Part shown: piece by piece, positions 16,450 through 24,460 of the stretch
How the letters are laid out: each line of letters opens with the position of its first letter
How positions within the stretch are numbered: position 1 is the first letter of the stretch
Assembly: GCF_030209575.1 (NCBI RefSeq)
Contig: NZ_JARVRS010000001.1
Span: forward strand, 2,356,001-2,420,000
Source of the DNA: Leifsonia sp. fls2-241-R2A-40a
Lineage (GTDB): Bacteria > Actinomycetota > Actinomycetes > Actinomycetales > Microbacteriaceae
Length of the DNA stretch: 64,000 bases
Direction: 5' to 3'
Position numbers and translations under genes: made by a program
The notes under the pieces: generated by a model
Told to the model about the DNA's origin: nothing
Seen by the model: only the letters and a program-made list of their open reading frames with translations
The model's database searches: none

Positions 16450-18023
16450 GCGGCGCGTCCGTCGCCGCTTCCGCTGTCACCGATCCGGACCTCCGCCGCA
16501 GCATCGCCGCGACGCTGCTCCCCGGGTTCCTCGGGACGACGCTGCCCGGCTGGCTGGAGGCCCGCCTGCGCGACGGGCTCGGCGGGGTGTGCCTGTTCGG
16601 GCAGAACATCGTCTCGCCCGAGCAGCTCCGTGCTCTGACCGACGCCATCCGCGCGGCCAATCCGGACGCGATCGTCGCGATCGACGAGGAGGGCGGCGAC
16701 GTCACCCGCCTGTACTACGGCAGCGGTTCGCCGTACCCGGGCAACGCCGTCCTCGGCCGGCTCGGCGACGCGGCCTACACCGAGCAGGTCGCGCAGCGGG
16801 TGGGGGAGGAGCTGCGGAGGGCCGGGGTGAACCTCGACTTCGCGCCCGACATCGACATCAACTCCAATCCGGACAACCCGGTGATCGGCGTGCGCAGCTT
16901 CGGCTCGTCGCCGGAGGTGGTCGCCGAGCACGGGGCCGCGTGGACGCGCGGGCTCCAGTCGGCGGGCGTCGCGGTCGCGGCGAAGCATTTTCCGGGGCAC
17001 GGTGACACCGGGACGGACTCGCACCTCGCGCTTCCCGTCGTCGACCTGTCCGCCGCGCAGCTGCGCGAGCGGGAGCTCGTGCCGTTCCGGGCCGTCATCG
17101 AGGCCGGAGCGCGGGCTGTGATGACCTCCCACATCCTGCTCCCGCAGCTGGATGCCGCGCTCCCGGCGACCCTCAGCCCTGCGATCATCGAGGGGATGCT
17201 GCGCGGCGAGCTCGGCTTCGGCGGCGTCGTCGTCAGCGACGCGCTCGACATGCACGGGGCGAGCGGCGACCGCGGGATCCCAGAGGCCGCCGTGCTGGCG
17301 CTCGCCGCGGGGTGCGACCTGCTCTGCATCGGCACCGAGAACACCGACGAGCAGCTGGCCGCCATCGAGGCCGCCATCGCCGCCGCTGTGTCCTCGGGAC
17401 GCCTTGCGCCCTCCCGCGTCGCCGAGGCCTCCGCCCGCGTGCTCACCCTCGCCCGCTCCGCAGCCGCCACCGCAGCCGCAGCCGCCGCCGCCGAGCACAG
17501 GAAAAACGTCGTCGATACGCCCTCGGACACGACCGATTTCCTGTGGTCGACGGCTGCCGAGAAGGACATCGCGGCGGCGGAGCGCGCGTTCGACGTGAGC
17601 GCATACGCTCGCGGCTGGCTGGAGGAGTACGCGGGCGGTTCGTACTCCGTGGTCCGGATCGACACCGTCGCGAACATCGCCGTGGGGACCGCGCCGTGGG
17701 GGCCGTTCTCGGACGTGGAAGCCGACCCGGCGAGCCCGTGGGCGGCGGCCTTCACCGCCAACCCGGCGGTGCTGTTCACCGAGGGCGACCATCCGGACCT
17801 CGTCCTCGCGGCGCAGTCGCCGGTGCTCGTCATCGGCAAGGACAACCACCGGCACGCCTTCGCACGCGCCGCGATCGACCGGCTCCGGGCGGAACGGGAG
17901 CGTGTGCTCGTGGTGGATATGGGCTGGCCGAGCGATGACCGCGCGTACGCGGACATCGCCACCTTCGGCGCCTCCCGCCTCGTCGGACGCGCCCTGCTCG
18001 AACTGCTCGGGCGCGGCTCGTGA
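16446..18023 (+). CDS. nagZ: GH3 beta-N-acetylhexosaminidase
   Basis: A 525-residue glycoside hydrolase family 3 enzyme that releases terminal beta-GlcNAc. Family motifs are AIDEEGGDVTRL (about 78), KHFPGHGDTGTDSHLALP (about 179, with the His/Asp acid-base dyad of NagZ-type enzymes) and the nucleophile Asp in VVVSDALDMHG (about 263). No signal peptide is seen, so it acts on imported oligosaccharide in the cytoplasm. A C-terminal extension follows an Ala-rich linker; a palindromic repeat element is embedded in the gene at residues 349-368. The GTG start overlaps the permease stop. Some GH3 members of this type are phosphorylases, which I cannot exclude. Confidence 0.88.
   Translation: MSGASVAASAVTDPDLRRSIAATLLPGFLGTTLPGWLEARLRDGLGGVCLFGQNIVSPEQLRALTDAIRAANPDAIVAIDEEGGDVTRLYYGSGSPYPGNAVLGRLGDAAYTEQVAQRVGEELRRAGVNLDFAPDIDINSNPDNPVIGVRSFGSSPEVVAEHGAAWTRGLQSAGVAVAAKHFPGHGDTGTDSHLALPVVDLSAAQLRERELVPFRAVIEAGARAVMTSHILLPQLDAALPATLSPAIIEGMLRGELGFGGVVVSDALDMHGASGDRGIPEAAVLALAAGCDLLCIGTENTDEQLAAIEAAIAAAVSSGRLAPSRVAEASARVLTLARSAAATAAAAAAAEHRKNVVDTPSDTTDFLWSTAAEKDIAAAERAFDVSAYARGWLEEYAGGSYSVVRIDTVANIAVGTAPWGPFSDVEADPASPWAAAFTANPAVLFTEGDHPDLVLAAQSPVLVIGKDNHRHAFARAAIDRLRAERERVLVVDMGWPSDDRAYADIATFGASRLVGRALLELLGRGS
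17492..17549. repeat. Palindromic repeat copy inside the GH3 gene
   Basis: CGAGCACAGGAAA (17492-17504) and TTTCCTGTGGTCG (17537-17549) form an inverted repeat with one mismatch, in the linker after the catalytic domain of the GH3 enzyme. The same 13-base arm occurs in the intergenic elements at 39397 and 53801. The reading frame stays open through it and encodes EHRKNVVDTPSDTTDFLWST. Confidence 0.7.
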
Positions 18024-18916
18024 GGCTCGGGATCGACATCGGCGGCACCAAGACCGACGCGGTCGCCGTCGATGAGCTCGGCGCGCTCGCGCAGCGGGTG
18101 CGGCTCGCGACGGGCTTCGGCGACGTCGCGGTGGTCGAGACCGCGGTGGCGGCCGTCTCGCGACTCGGCGAGCTCACCGGTCTGGCGCCCGGCGGCTTCC
18201 AGTCCATCGGGATCGGCGTGCCGGGGATGGTGGACACTGCCTCGGGCGACGTCGCGCACGCGGTCAACCTCGGACTCGAACGCCTGGCACTCGGCGGGAT
18301 GCTCGCGGGCCGGCTGGGCGTCGGGGTCCGGGTCGAGAACGACGTGAAGGCGGCCGCCCTCGGCGCCCACCACCTGCTCGGGCTGACCGGCACGATGGCC
18401 TTCCTCAACCTCGGGACGGGGATGGCGGCGGGCATCGTCGTCGATGGGCGCCTCTGGCGCGGGAGCACGGGCATCGCCGGCGAGATCGGGCACCTTCCGG
18501 TCGACCCGCGCGGCGCCCTCTGCGCGTGCGGTCAGCACGGCTGCCTGGAGACCGTCGCGAGCGGGTCCGGCGTCGCCCGGCAGTGGCCGACGGACGACCC
18601 GCTCCCGGTCCGCGCGCTGTTCGCCGCGGCCGCCGACGGCGACCGTGAGGCACGGGCCGTGAAGGCTAGGCTGGCAGCGGGCATCGCCTCCGCGGTGCGC
18701 GTCCTCGTGCTCACCGTCGATGTCGGCACCGTCGTCATCGGCGGCGGACTGAGCCACCTGGGGGAGCGCCTGCTAGGTGACGTCCACGAGGTGCTGCACG
18801 ACTGGGAGCGCACGTCGCCGTTCCTGGCGTCGCTCGACCTCCCGGGCCGCGTGCGCCTCGTCCCCGAAGGCACCCCTGTCGCCGCCCTGGGCGCGGCACT
18901 CGTAGGAGAGAACTGA
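18020..18916 (+). CDS. nagK: ROK-family sugar kinase, probable GlcNAc kinase
   Basis: A 298-residue kinase with phosphate-binding loop GIDIGGTKTDAV, a second ATP motif GTGMAAGIVVDG, EIGHLPVD, and the zinc motif CACGQHGCLE (about 168-177). It would phosphorylate GlcNAc at O6 to give GlcNAc-6-P, the substrate of NagA. The GTG start overlaps the GH3 stop, and its stop overlaps the nagB start. Glucokinases share this fold, so specificity rests on the operon context. Confidence 0.85.
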   Translation: MRLGIDIGGTKTDAVAVDELGALAQRVRLATGFGDVAVVETAVAAVSRLGELTGLAPGGFQSIGIGVPGMVDTASGDVAHAVNLGLERLALGGMLAGRLGVGVRVENDVKAAALGAHHLLGLTGTMAFLNLGTGMAAGIVVDGRLWRGSTGIAGEIGHLPVDPRGALCACGQHGCLETVASGSGVARQWPTDDPLPVRALFAAAADGDREARAVKARLAAGIASAVRVLVLTVDVGTVVIGGGLSHLGERLLGDVHEVLHDWERTSPFLASLDLPGRVRLVPEGTPVAALGAALVGEN

Positions 18917-19701
18917 TGGCCGAAATCGTCGTCGTCCGCGACCAGGACGCCGCGGGCGACCTCGCCGCGCACAGCATCCTGGACCTCATCGCGGCAAAGC
19001 CGGAGGCGGTGCTCGGCCTTGCGACCGGCTCCACTCCGCTCGCCGTGTACCGCGCGCTGGAGCGCGGCATCGCCGAGCGCGGCGTCGACGTGTCGCACGT
19101 CCGCGGGTACGCGCTCGACGAGTACGTCGGCCTCCCGCCCGGTCACCCCGAGTCCTACCGCGCGGTCATCACGCGCGAGGTGGTGGAGCCGCTGGGGCTG
19201 ACGCCGTCGCTCATCCATGTGCCCAACGGCTCGCTCGACGGCATCGAGCATGCGGGCGCGGACTATGAGAAGGCCATCGCCGAATCCGGAGGCGTGGATG
19301 TGCAGCTGCTCGGCATCGGGACGGACGGGCACATCGGCTTCAACGAGCCCGGTTCGTCGTTCGCCTCGATCACCCGGGTGAAGACGCTGACCGAGCAGAC
19401 ACGTAAGGACAACGCGCGCTTCTTCGACTCGGAGGACGACGTCCCGATGCATTGCATCACGCAGGGCTTGTCGACGATTCTCAAGGCGCGGCACCTGATG
19501 CTGCTGGCCTTCGGCGAGGGCAAGGCGGAGGCGCTGGCGGGCGCCGTCGAAGGACCGGTGTCGGCCTCGAACCCGGGGTCGGCCATCCAGCTGCACCCGC
19601 ACGTCACGGTGCTCGTGGACGAGGCGGCGGCGTCGCGGCTGAAGAACCTCGACTACTACCGCTACGCGTACGCGAACAAGCCGTCCTGGCAGACGCTGTA
19701 G
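18916..19701 (+). CDS. nagB: Glucosamine-6-phosphate deaminase
   Basis: A 261-residue enzyme converting glucosamine-6-P to fructose-6-P and ammonia. Motifs are LGLATGSTPLAVYRAL, YALDEYVGLPPGHPESY, and the catalytic region LLGIGTDGHIGFNEPGSSF. Length and motifs are standard for the family. The ATG overlaps the last base of the kinase stop. It is the last gene of the plus-strand operon and faces nagA on the other strand only 15 bases away, which leaves no room for a separate terminator. Confidence 0.95.
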   Translation: MAEIVVVRDQDAAGDLAAHSILDLIAAKPEAVLGLATGSTPLAVYRALERGIAERGVDVSHVRGYALDEYVGLPPGHPESYRAVITREVVEPLGLTPSLIHVPNGSLDGIEHAGADYEKAIAESGGVDVQLLGIGTDGHIGFNEPGSSFASITRVKTLTEQTRKDNARFFDSEDDVPMHCITQGLSTILKARHLMLLAFGEGKAEALAGAVEGPVSASNPGSAIQLHPHVTVLVDEAAASRLKNLDYYRYAYANKPSWQTL

Positions 19702-19716
19702 GGGCGGCCTCCCGGG

Positions 19717-20880
19717 TCAGGCGGTGAGGACGGCGCCGTCGGCGACGACGGCGCTGACGCGCCACTCGTGGTCGAGCATCACGGCGTCGGCGACGTACCC
19801 GGCGTGCAGCCGGCCCAGCCGGTGCGATTCGCCCAGCACCCGCGCGGGAGTTCGCGTGAGTGCGGCGACCGCCTGGACCGGGTCCACGCCGGCCAGCGTC
19901 ACCGCATTGCGGAGGGCGACATCCTGCGTCAGCGTCGAGCCGGCGATCGTGTCGGTGCCCGACAGCACGGCCAGCCCGTCGTGGACGGTCACGTTGAGGC
20001 CGCCGAGCCGGTAGTTCCCGTCGGTCGCGCCGGCAGCGGCCATGGCGTCGGTGACGAGCGCGACGCGGTCCGGCGCCTCGCGGAAGAGCAGGGCGGCGAC
20101 GGTGGGATGCACGTGGAGGCCGTCGAGGATGAGCTCGAGGGTCACGTCCGCGTTGTCGATCGCGGCCATCACCGGACCGGGGGCACGGTGGTGGATGCCG
20201 GGCATCGCGTTGAACGCGTGCGTCAGCAGCCGGGCTCCGACCTCGAAGGCGCGTGCCGCCATCGCATAGTCCGCGGTGGTGTGCCCGACGCCGACGACGA
20301 CCCCGGCCTCGGTGAGGACGCCGATCGCCTCCAGGGCGTTCGGCAGGTCGGGTGCGATCGTCGCCGTGCGCAAGGTGCCGCGGGCTGCGGCGATCAGCTG
20401 CTCCACGGCCTCGGGCTCCGGGTCGCGCAGGAAGCGCGCGTCGTGTGCGCCGCGTCGCTCGGCGGCGAGGAAGGGCCCTTCGAGATGCGAGCCGAGAACG
20501 AGCGGGTCCGTGGTCGTCAGTTCGGCGACGACGGCGAGGCTCTCCAGCAGGGAGGCGAGTGGATTCGCGACGTGCGAGATGAGGGAGCGGGTGGTGCCGT
20601 GGGCGCGATGGGTCGCGAGGGCGGCGCGCATCTCCTCGATGCCGTCGTCGTAGGGGTGGCCTCCGCCGCCGTGGCAGTGCAGGTCGATGAAGCCCGGAGT
20701 GAGCCAGTGGCCGTGCGCGTCGATGACGCGGAGGTCGGCGCCGGCGTCGCGGGTGGCGTCACGCCATCCCGTGCCGGTGCCCGTCGCGGTGATGTGCGCG
20801 CCGTCCGTCACGAGCCAGAAGTCGTCGACCAGCCCGTCCGCATCGACCTTGCGTGCGCTGTGGACGACGAGGCCGGTCAT
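19717..20880 (-). CDS. nagA: N-acetylglucosamine-6-phosphate deacetylase, copy 1
   Basis: A 387-residue amidohydrolase that deacetylates GlcNAc-6-P before NagB acts. Metal and substrate motifs are LTPGFIDLHCHGGGG, GSHLEGPFLAAERRGAH, GHTTADY, THAFNAMPGIHHRAPG, LDGLHVHP and the catalytic Asp in LVTDAMAAAG. The ATG overlaps the YrdB-like gene stop by 4 bases (ATGA), so it is expressed with that gene on the minus strand, opposite to the rest of the pathway. A second, different nagA lies at 25704-26861. Confidence 0.95.
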   Translation of the reverse strand: MTGLVVHSARKVDADGLVDDFWLVTDGAHITATGTGTGWRDATRDAGADLRVIDAHGHWLTPGFIDLHCHGGGGHPYDDGIEEMRAALATHRAHGTTRSLISHVANPLASLLESLAVVAELTTTDPLVLGSHLEGPFLAAERRGAHDARFLRDPEPEAVEQLIAAARGTLRTATIAPDLPNALEAIGVLTEAGVVVGVGHTTADYAMAARAFEVGARLLTHAFNAMPGIHHRAPGPVMAAIDNADVTLELILDGLHVHPTVAALLFREAPDRVALVTDAMAAAGATDGNYRLGGLNVTVHDGLAVLSGTDTIAGSTLTQDVALRNAVTLAGVDPVQAVAALTRTPARVLGESHRLGRLHAGYVADAVMLDHEWRVSAVVADGAVLTA

Positions 20881-21239
20881 GCGAACTCGCGCCGGCCGTT
20901 GATGACGCCGCTGACGGTGGCGATCAGCGCGAAGACAACCGCGACGATCGGCTGTCCGAGGTCCCACCAGGCGAAGGCGGCCGACCCCATCACGACGACC
21001 TCGACGATCGCCTTCACGAAGGGGTCGACGTGCAGCACCGCGCGCGGGGAGCGGAACAGCGCCCACAGCAGGATCGCGACGACCGGAGCGCCGATGCCGA
21101 CGACGATGTTCCACGGCAGCGGCCAGGCGAGGAAGCCCCAGATGCCGAGGGAGACGATGGCGAACAGCTCCAGCAGGAACCGGAGGACGTCGTTCGGTCC
21201 CACCTTGAGCTGGGCGTGCTGGTCGGGCGCGGATGTCAC
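20877..21239 (-). CDS. YrdB-like (DUF2568) membrane protein
   Basis: A 120-residue protein with four hydrophobic segments; the stretch DVLRFLLELFAIVSLGIWGF and the later FVKAIVEVVVMGSAAFAWW match my memory of the YrdB/DUF2568 family, whose function is unknown. TAGACT ends 6 nt before the GTG, so the mRNA is probably leaderless. It is the upstream gene of the nagA copy 1 transcript, with a 4-base overlap. Confidence 0.75.
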   Translation of the reverse strand: MTSAPDQHAQLKVGPNDVLRFLLELFAIVSLGIWGFLAWPLPWNIVVGIGAPVVAILLWALFRSPRAVLHVDPFVKAIVEVVVMGSAAFAWWDLGQPIVAVVFALIATVSGVINGRREFA

Positions 21240-21298
21240 CCGGGAAGTCTATCGTCGGGCAGCCTCGCGCCGAGAGTAGGTGGGAGGGGCGGTGATCA

Positions 21299-22162
21299 TC
21301 ACCGGAAGATGATGGTGCGCGCCCCATCCAGCAGGACGCGGTCCTCCGCGAACCACTTGACCGCCTGGGTGAGCGTGCGGCTCTCCTCGTCCTGCCCGAT
21401 CGCGACGAGCTCCTGCACCGTGTTCGAGTGGTCGACCCGGACGACGTTCTGCTCGATGATCGGCCCCTCGTCGAGGTCGCTCGTCACGAAGTGGGCCGTC
21501 GCGCCGATCAGCTTGACGCCACGCGCGTGCGCCTGGCGGTACGGGTTGGCGCCCTTGAAGCCGGGGAGGAACGAGTGGTGGATGTTGATCGCCCGCCCGG
21601 CCAGCCGCGCACACAGCTCGGGCGAGAGGATCTGCATGTACCGGGCGAGCACGACCAGCTCGATGTCGTGCTCCTCGACCGCCTCGAGGATGCGCGCCTC
21701 GAACGCCGCCTTGGCGTCGGCGTCCGTCACCGGGTGGGCCTCGAACGGCACTCCGTAGAACCCGGCGAGATCGCTGAGGGTGTCATGGTTGGAGAGCACG
21801 AGCGGGATCTCCACCGGGAGCTGGCCCGCACGCTGACGGAACAGCAGGTCGTTGAGGCAGTGCGCCGCCTTCGACACCAGCACCAGCGTCCGCAGCGGGC
21901 GTCCGACGTTGTCGACCCGGTGCGTCATCCCGAACTGCTCGACGACAGGGGCGAGCGCCCGCTCGAACTCGTCGCGTCCCGCCTCCGACTCGACCTGCAG
22001 GCGCATGAAGAAGCGCCCGGTGTCGGTGCTCGCGAACTGCTGGCTCTCGGTGATGTTGCCGCGTGCGGCGACGATCGCGCCGCTCACCGCGTGCACGATC
22101 CCGGGCCGGTCGGAGCAGCTGAAGGTGAGCACCCAGTGATTGGAGGGGGAGGAGTCGGTCAC
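21299..22162 (-). CDS. purU: Formyltetrahydrofolate deformylase
   Basis: A 287-residue enzyme hydrolysing 10-formyl-THF to formate and THF, balancing one-carbon units. An N-terminal ACT domain (VLTFSCSDRPGIVHAVSGAIVAARGNI) is followed by a formyltransferase-type catalytic domain with the motif NIHHSFLPGFKGANPYRQA and the catalytic Asp in TSDLDEGPIIEQ. GTG 22162 has TACCCT ending 6 nt upstream (leaderless). It is divergent from the NCS1 permease gene. GlyA and FolD, also in this window, act in the same metabolic pool. Confidence 0.94.
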   Translation of the reverse strand: MTDSSPSNHWVLTFSCSDRPGIVHAVSGAIVAARGNITESQQFASTDTGRFFMRLQVESEAGRDEFERALAPVVEQFGMTHRVDNVGRPLRTLVLVSKAAHCLNDLLFRQRAGQLPVEIPLVLSNHDTLSDLAGFYGVPFEAHPVTDADAKAAFEARILEAVEEHDIELVVLARYMQILSPELCARLAGRAINIHHSFLPGFKGANPYRQAHARGVKLIGATAHFVTSDLDEGPIIEQNVVRVDHSNTVQELVAIGQDEESRTLTQAVKWFAEDRVLLDGARTIIFR

Positions 22163-22240
22163 CAGATCAGGGTAGCGGGCGGGCGGCGGGCCGATCGGAC
22201 CGGGGCCCGCCTGGCCGCGCGCCGCGGTTGACGAGCAGAC

Positions 22241-22254
22241 CGTGGTGCACCACG
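22241..22254. promoter_or_regulatory. 14-bp palindrome over the NCS1 permease promoter
   Basis: CGTGGTGCACCACG is a perfect palindrome. It overlaps the spacer and -10 of a probable promoter, TTGACG (22228-22233), 17 nt, CACGAT (22251-22256), 6 nt, ATG 22263. A regulator bound here would block the permease-isochorismatase transcript. The regulator is unknown. Confidence 0.55.
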
Positions 22255-22262
22255 ATCGGTGC

Positions 22263-23774
22263 ATGACCAGCACCGGTGCAGACGCCCCTGATACCCGTAC
22301 GGGGAGCGCGTCCGCCTTCAACGTCGAGCTGAACGGGCTCAACACCATCCACGAGAGCGAGCGGAAGGGTCGCCCGCGCGACCTGTTCTGGCCGTGGTTC
22401 GGCGCAAACGTGTCGGTGTTCGGCCTGAGCTACGGCTCGTTCCTGCTCGGCTTCGGCATCTCCTTCTGGCAGGCGACGATCGTCGGTGTCGTCGGGATCA
22501 TCGCCTCGTTCCTCCTCTGCGGCGTGATCGCGCTGGCCGGCAAGCGCGGCTCCGCGCCGACCATGGTGCTCAGCCGTGCGGTGTTCGGCGTCGAGGGCAA
22601 CCGCGTGCCGTCGTTCCTCTCCTGGCTGCTGACGGTCGGATGGGAGACCGTGCTGGTCTCCCTCGCCGCCCTCGCCACCGCCACGGTGTTCCAGCAGCTC
22701 GGCTGGGAGGGCGGGGTCGTCACCAAGCTCGTCGCGCTGATCGTCGTGGTCGCCCTCGTCATCATCGGGGGCGTGATCGGGTTCAACCTGATCATGCGCA
22801 TGCAGATGGTCATCACCATCGTCACCGGCGTGCTCACCGTGGTCTACATCCTGCTGGTGCTGAACCACATCGACCTCGGCGCCGTCGCCGCGCTCCCGGC
22901 GGGGGATGCCCCGCACGTGATCGGCGGCTTCGTCTTCATGCTCACCGGCTTCGGCCTCGGCTGGGTCAACGCGGCCGCCGACTACTCCCGCTACCTCCCG
23001 CGGTCGTCGCGGAGCGGCGGAGTGGTCGGGTGGACGACCTTCGGCTCGTCGCTTGCTCCGGTCATCCTGCTGATCTTCGGCATCCTGCTCGCGGGGTCGT
23101 CCACGAAGCTCAGCCAGGCGATCGGGGCCGACCCGATCGGCGCGCTGGCGTCGCTGCTCCCGACCTGGTTCCTGGTGCCGTTCGTGATCGTCGCCGTGCT
23201 GGGGCTCGTCGGCGGTGCGGTGCTCGACATCTACTCTTCCGGACTGGCGCTGCTCAGCGTCGGCGTCCGAGTGCCCCGGTACGTCGCGGCCGGAATCGAC
23301 GGGGTCATCATGACCGCCGGCGCCGTGTACGTGGTGTTCTTCGCGACCGACTTCATCGGGCCGTTCCAGGGCTTCCTCATCACCCTCGGCGTGCCGATCG
23401 CCGCCTGGTGCGGCATCTTCATCGCCGACATCCAGCTCCGCCGCCGCGACTATGCCGAAGCCGAGCTGTACGACCGGCGCGGCCGCTACGGCGCCGTCCG
23501 CTGGCTGCCCATCGCACTCATCGTGATCGGCACCGCCATCGGGTGGGGACTCGTCACGAACACCTACGCCGGATGGCTGAGCTGGCAGGGCTACCTGCTG
23601 GGCCCGATCGGCGGCAAGGACGGCGACTGGGCCTTCGCGAACCTCGGTGTGCTGGTCGCCCTGGTGATCGGCTACCTCGGCACGCTGCTGTTCTCCCGCG
23701 CCGCCGTCCGCCGCCAGGAGGAGCTGCCGATCGCGGGAAGCGAGACCGCGAACGCGGGAGCCGTCCGGCGATGA
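22263..23774 (+). CDS. NCS1-family purine/cytosine permease
   Basis: A 503-residue polytopic transporter of the NCS1 family (nucleobases, allantoin, hydantoins, thiamine-type cargo). Twelve helices are predicted; family features are FWPWFGANVSVFGLSYGSFLLGFG in helix 1, the helix 3 segment KRGSAPTMVLSRAVFG and ADYSRYLPRSS. ATG 22263 is preceded at 6 nt by CACGAT and at the usual distance by TTGACG. Its stop overlaps the start of an isochorismatase-type hydrolase, suggesting that the imported compound, perhaps a nitrogen heterocycle or its amide product, is cleaved by it. Confidence 0.88.
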   Translation: MTSTGADAPDTRTGSASAFNVELNGLNTIHESERKGRPRDLFWPWFGANVSVFGLSYGSFLLGFGISFWQATIVGVVGIIASFLLCGVIALAGKRGSAPTMVLSRAVFGVEGNRVPSFLSWLLTVGWETVLVSLAALATATVFQQLGWEGGVVTKLVALIVVVALVIIGGVIGFNLIMRMQMVITIVTGVLTVVYILLVLNHIDLGAVAALPAGDAPHVIGGFVFMLTGFGLGWVNAAADYSRYLPRSSRSGGVVGWTTFGSSLAPVILLIFGILLAGSSTKLSQAIGADPIGALASLLPTWFLVPFVIVAVLGLVGGAVLDIYSSGLALLSVGVRVPRYVAAGIDGVIMTAGAVYVVFFATDFIGPFQGFLITLGVPIAAWCGIFIADIQLRRRDYAEAELYDRRGRYGAVRWLPIALIVIGTAIGWGLVTNTYAGWLSWQGYLLGPIGGKDGDWAFANLGVLVALVIGYLGTLLFSRAAVRRQEELPIAGSETANAGAVRR

Positions 23775-24319
23775 GCGGTCCCGTCCTCGTCGTCGTCGAC
23801 ATGCAGCAGGTCTTCGGCAACCCGGCGAGCCCTTGGTTCACGCCGAAGTTCGCCGACGCGGAGGCGGTGATCGCCGGGATGGTGCCCGCGTTCGGCGACC
23901 GCGTGATCTTCACCCGGTTCATCGCGCCCGAACAGCCGGAGGGCGCTTGGGTGCCCTACTACCAGCAGTGGCCGTTCGCCCTGGTGCCCGACGACGACCC
24001 GATCTACGACCTGGTGCTCGCCTTCCGCGACACCGGGCACCCGGTCGTCAGCGAGCCGACCTTCGGCAAGTGGGGACCGGACCTCCGTGCGGCCCTCGAC
24101 GGCGCGCAGGATGTGGTGCTCGCCGGCGTCTCCACCGACTGCTGCGTGCTCAGCACGGCGCTCGGAGCCGCGGATGCCGGGGTGCGCGTCCGGGTCGCCG
24201 CCGACGCCTGCGCCGGGTTGTCGGACGCCGACCACCAGCGGGCCCTCGACGCCATGGCCCTGTACGCACCGCTGATCGAGATCACGGACAGCTCTTCCGT
24301 CCTGAGCGGCCTCCGGTAG
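23771..24319 (+). CDS. Isochorismatase-family cysteine hydrolase
   Basis: A 182-residue hydrolase with the family triad: Asp in VVVDMQQVFG, Lys in TFGKWGPDL, and Cys in VSTDCCVLSTALGAADAG. The family includes nicotinamidases, ureidoacrylate and biuret amidohydrolases. The ATG overlaps the stop of the NCS1 permease gene (ATGA), which ties it to the imported substrate. The stop codon TAG is part of a -10 hexamer (TAGAAT) for the next gene. Confidence 0.87.
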   Translation: MSGPVLVVVDMQQVFGNPASPWFTPKFADAEAVIAGMVPAFGDRVIFTRFIAPEQPEGAWVPYYQQWPFALVPDDDPIYDLVLAFRDTGHPVVSEPTFGKWGPDLRAALDGAQDVVLAGVSTDCCVLSTALGAADAGVRVRVAADACAGLSDADHQRALDAMALYAPLIEITDSSSVLSGLR

Positions 24320-24322
24320 AAT
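24317..24322 (+). promoter_or_regulatory. -10 box for MFS gene inside upstream stop codon
   Basis: TAGAAT fits the actinobacterial -10 consensus TANNNT and shares its first three bases with the stop of the isochorismatase gene. Initiation about 7 nt downstream would give a 5' leader of about 130 nt before ATG 24461. No clear -35 is visible. Confidence 0.45.
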
Positions 24323-24332
24323 CGTCAGCGGT

Positions 24333-24442
24333 CGGCGGTTCCCGCACGGCCCTGGGCGCGCACACAGGCGCGTAGTCGACCCGCCATTCCCTCCCGGACC
24401 ACCGGGGTGCCGCCTCCCGCGCGGAATGGCCGGGGAACGCCG
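24333..24442 (+). promoter_or_regulatory. Structured 5' leader of the MFS gene, unassigned
   Basis: An outer stem pairs CGGCG-g-TTCCC (24333-24343) with GGGAACGCCG (24433-24442) with one bulged G. Inside, GCCATTCC (24383-24390) pairs perfectly with GGAATGGC (24423-24430), which encloses a CCGG-ACCA-CCGG hairpin. A further GC-rich arm lies at 24350-24372. The design is a closed multi-branch junction ending 18 nt before the start codon. I do not recognise a known riboswitch class. Confidence 0.5.
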
Positions 24443-24460
24443 TCCGTTGGACGAATCCGT

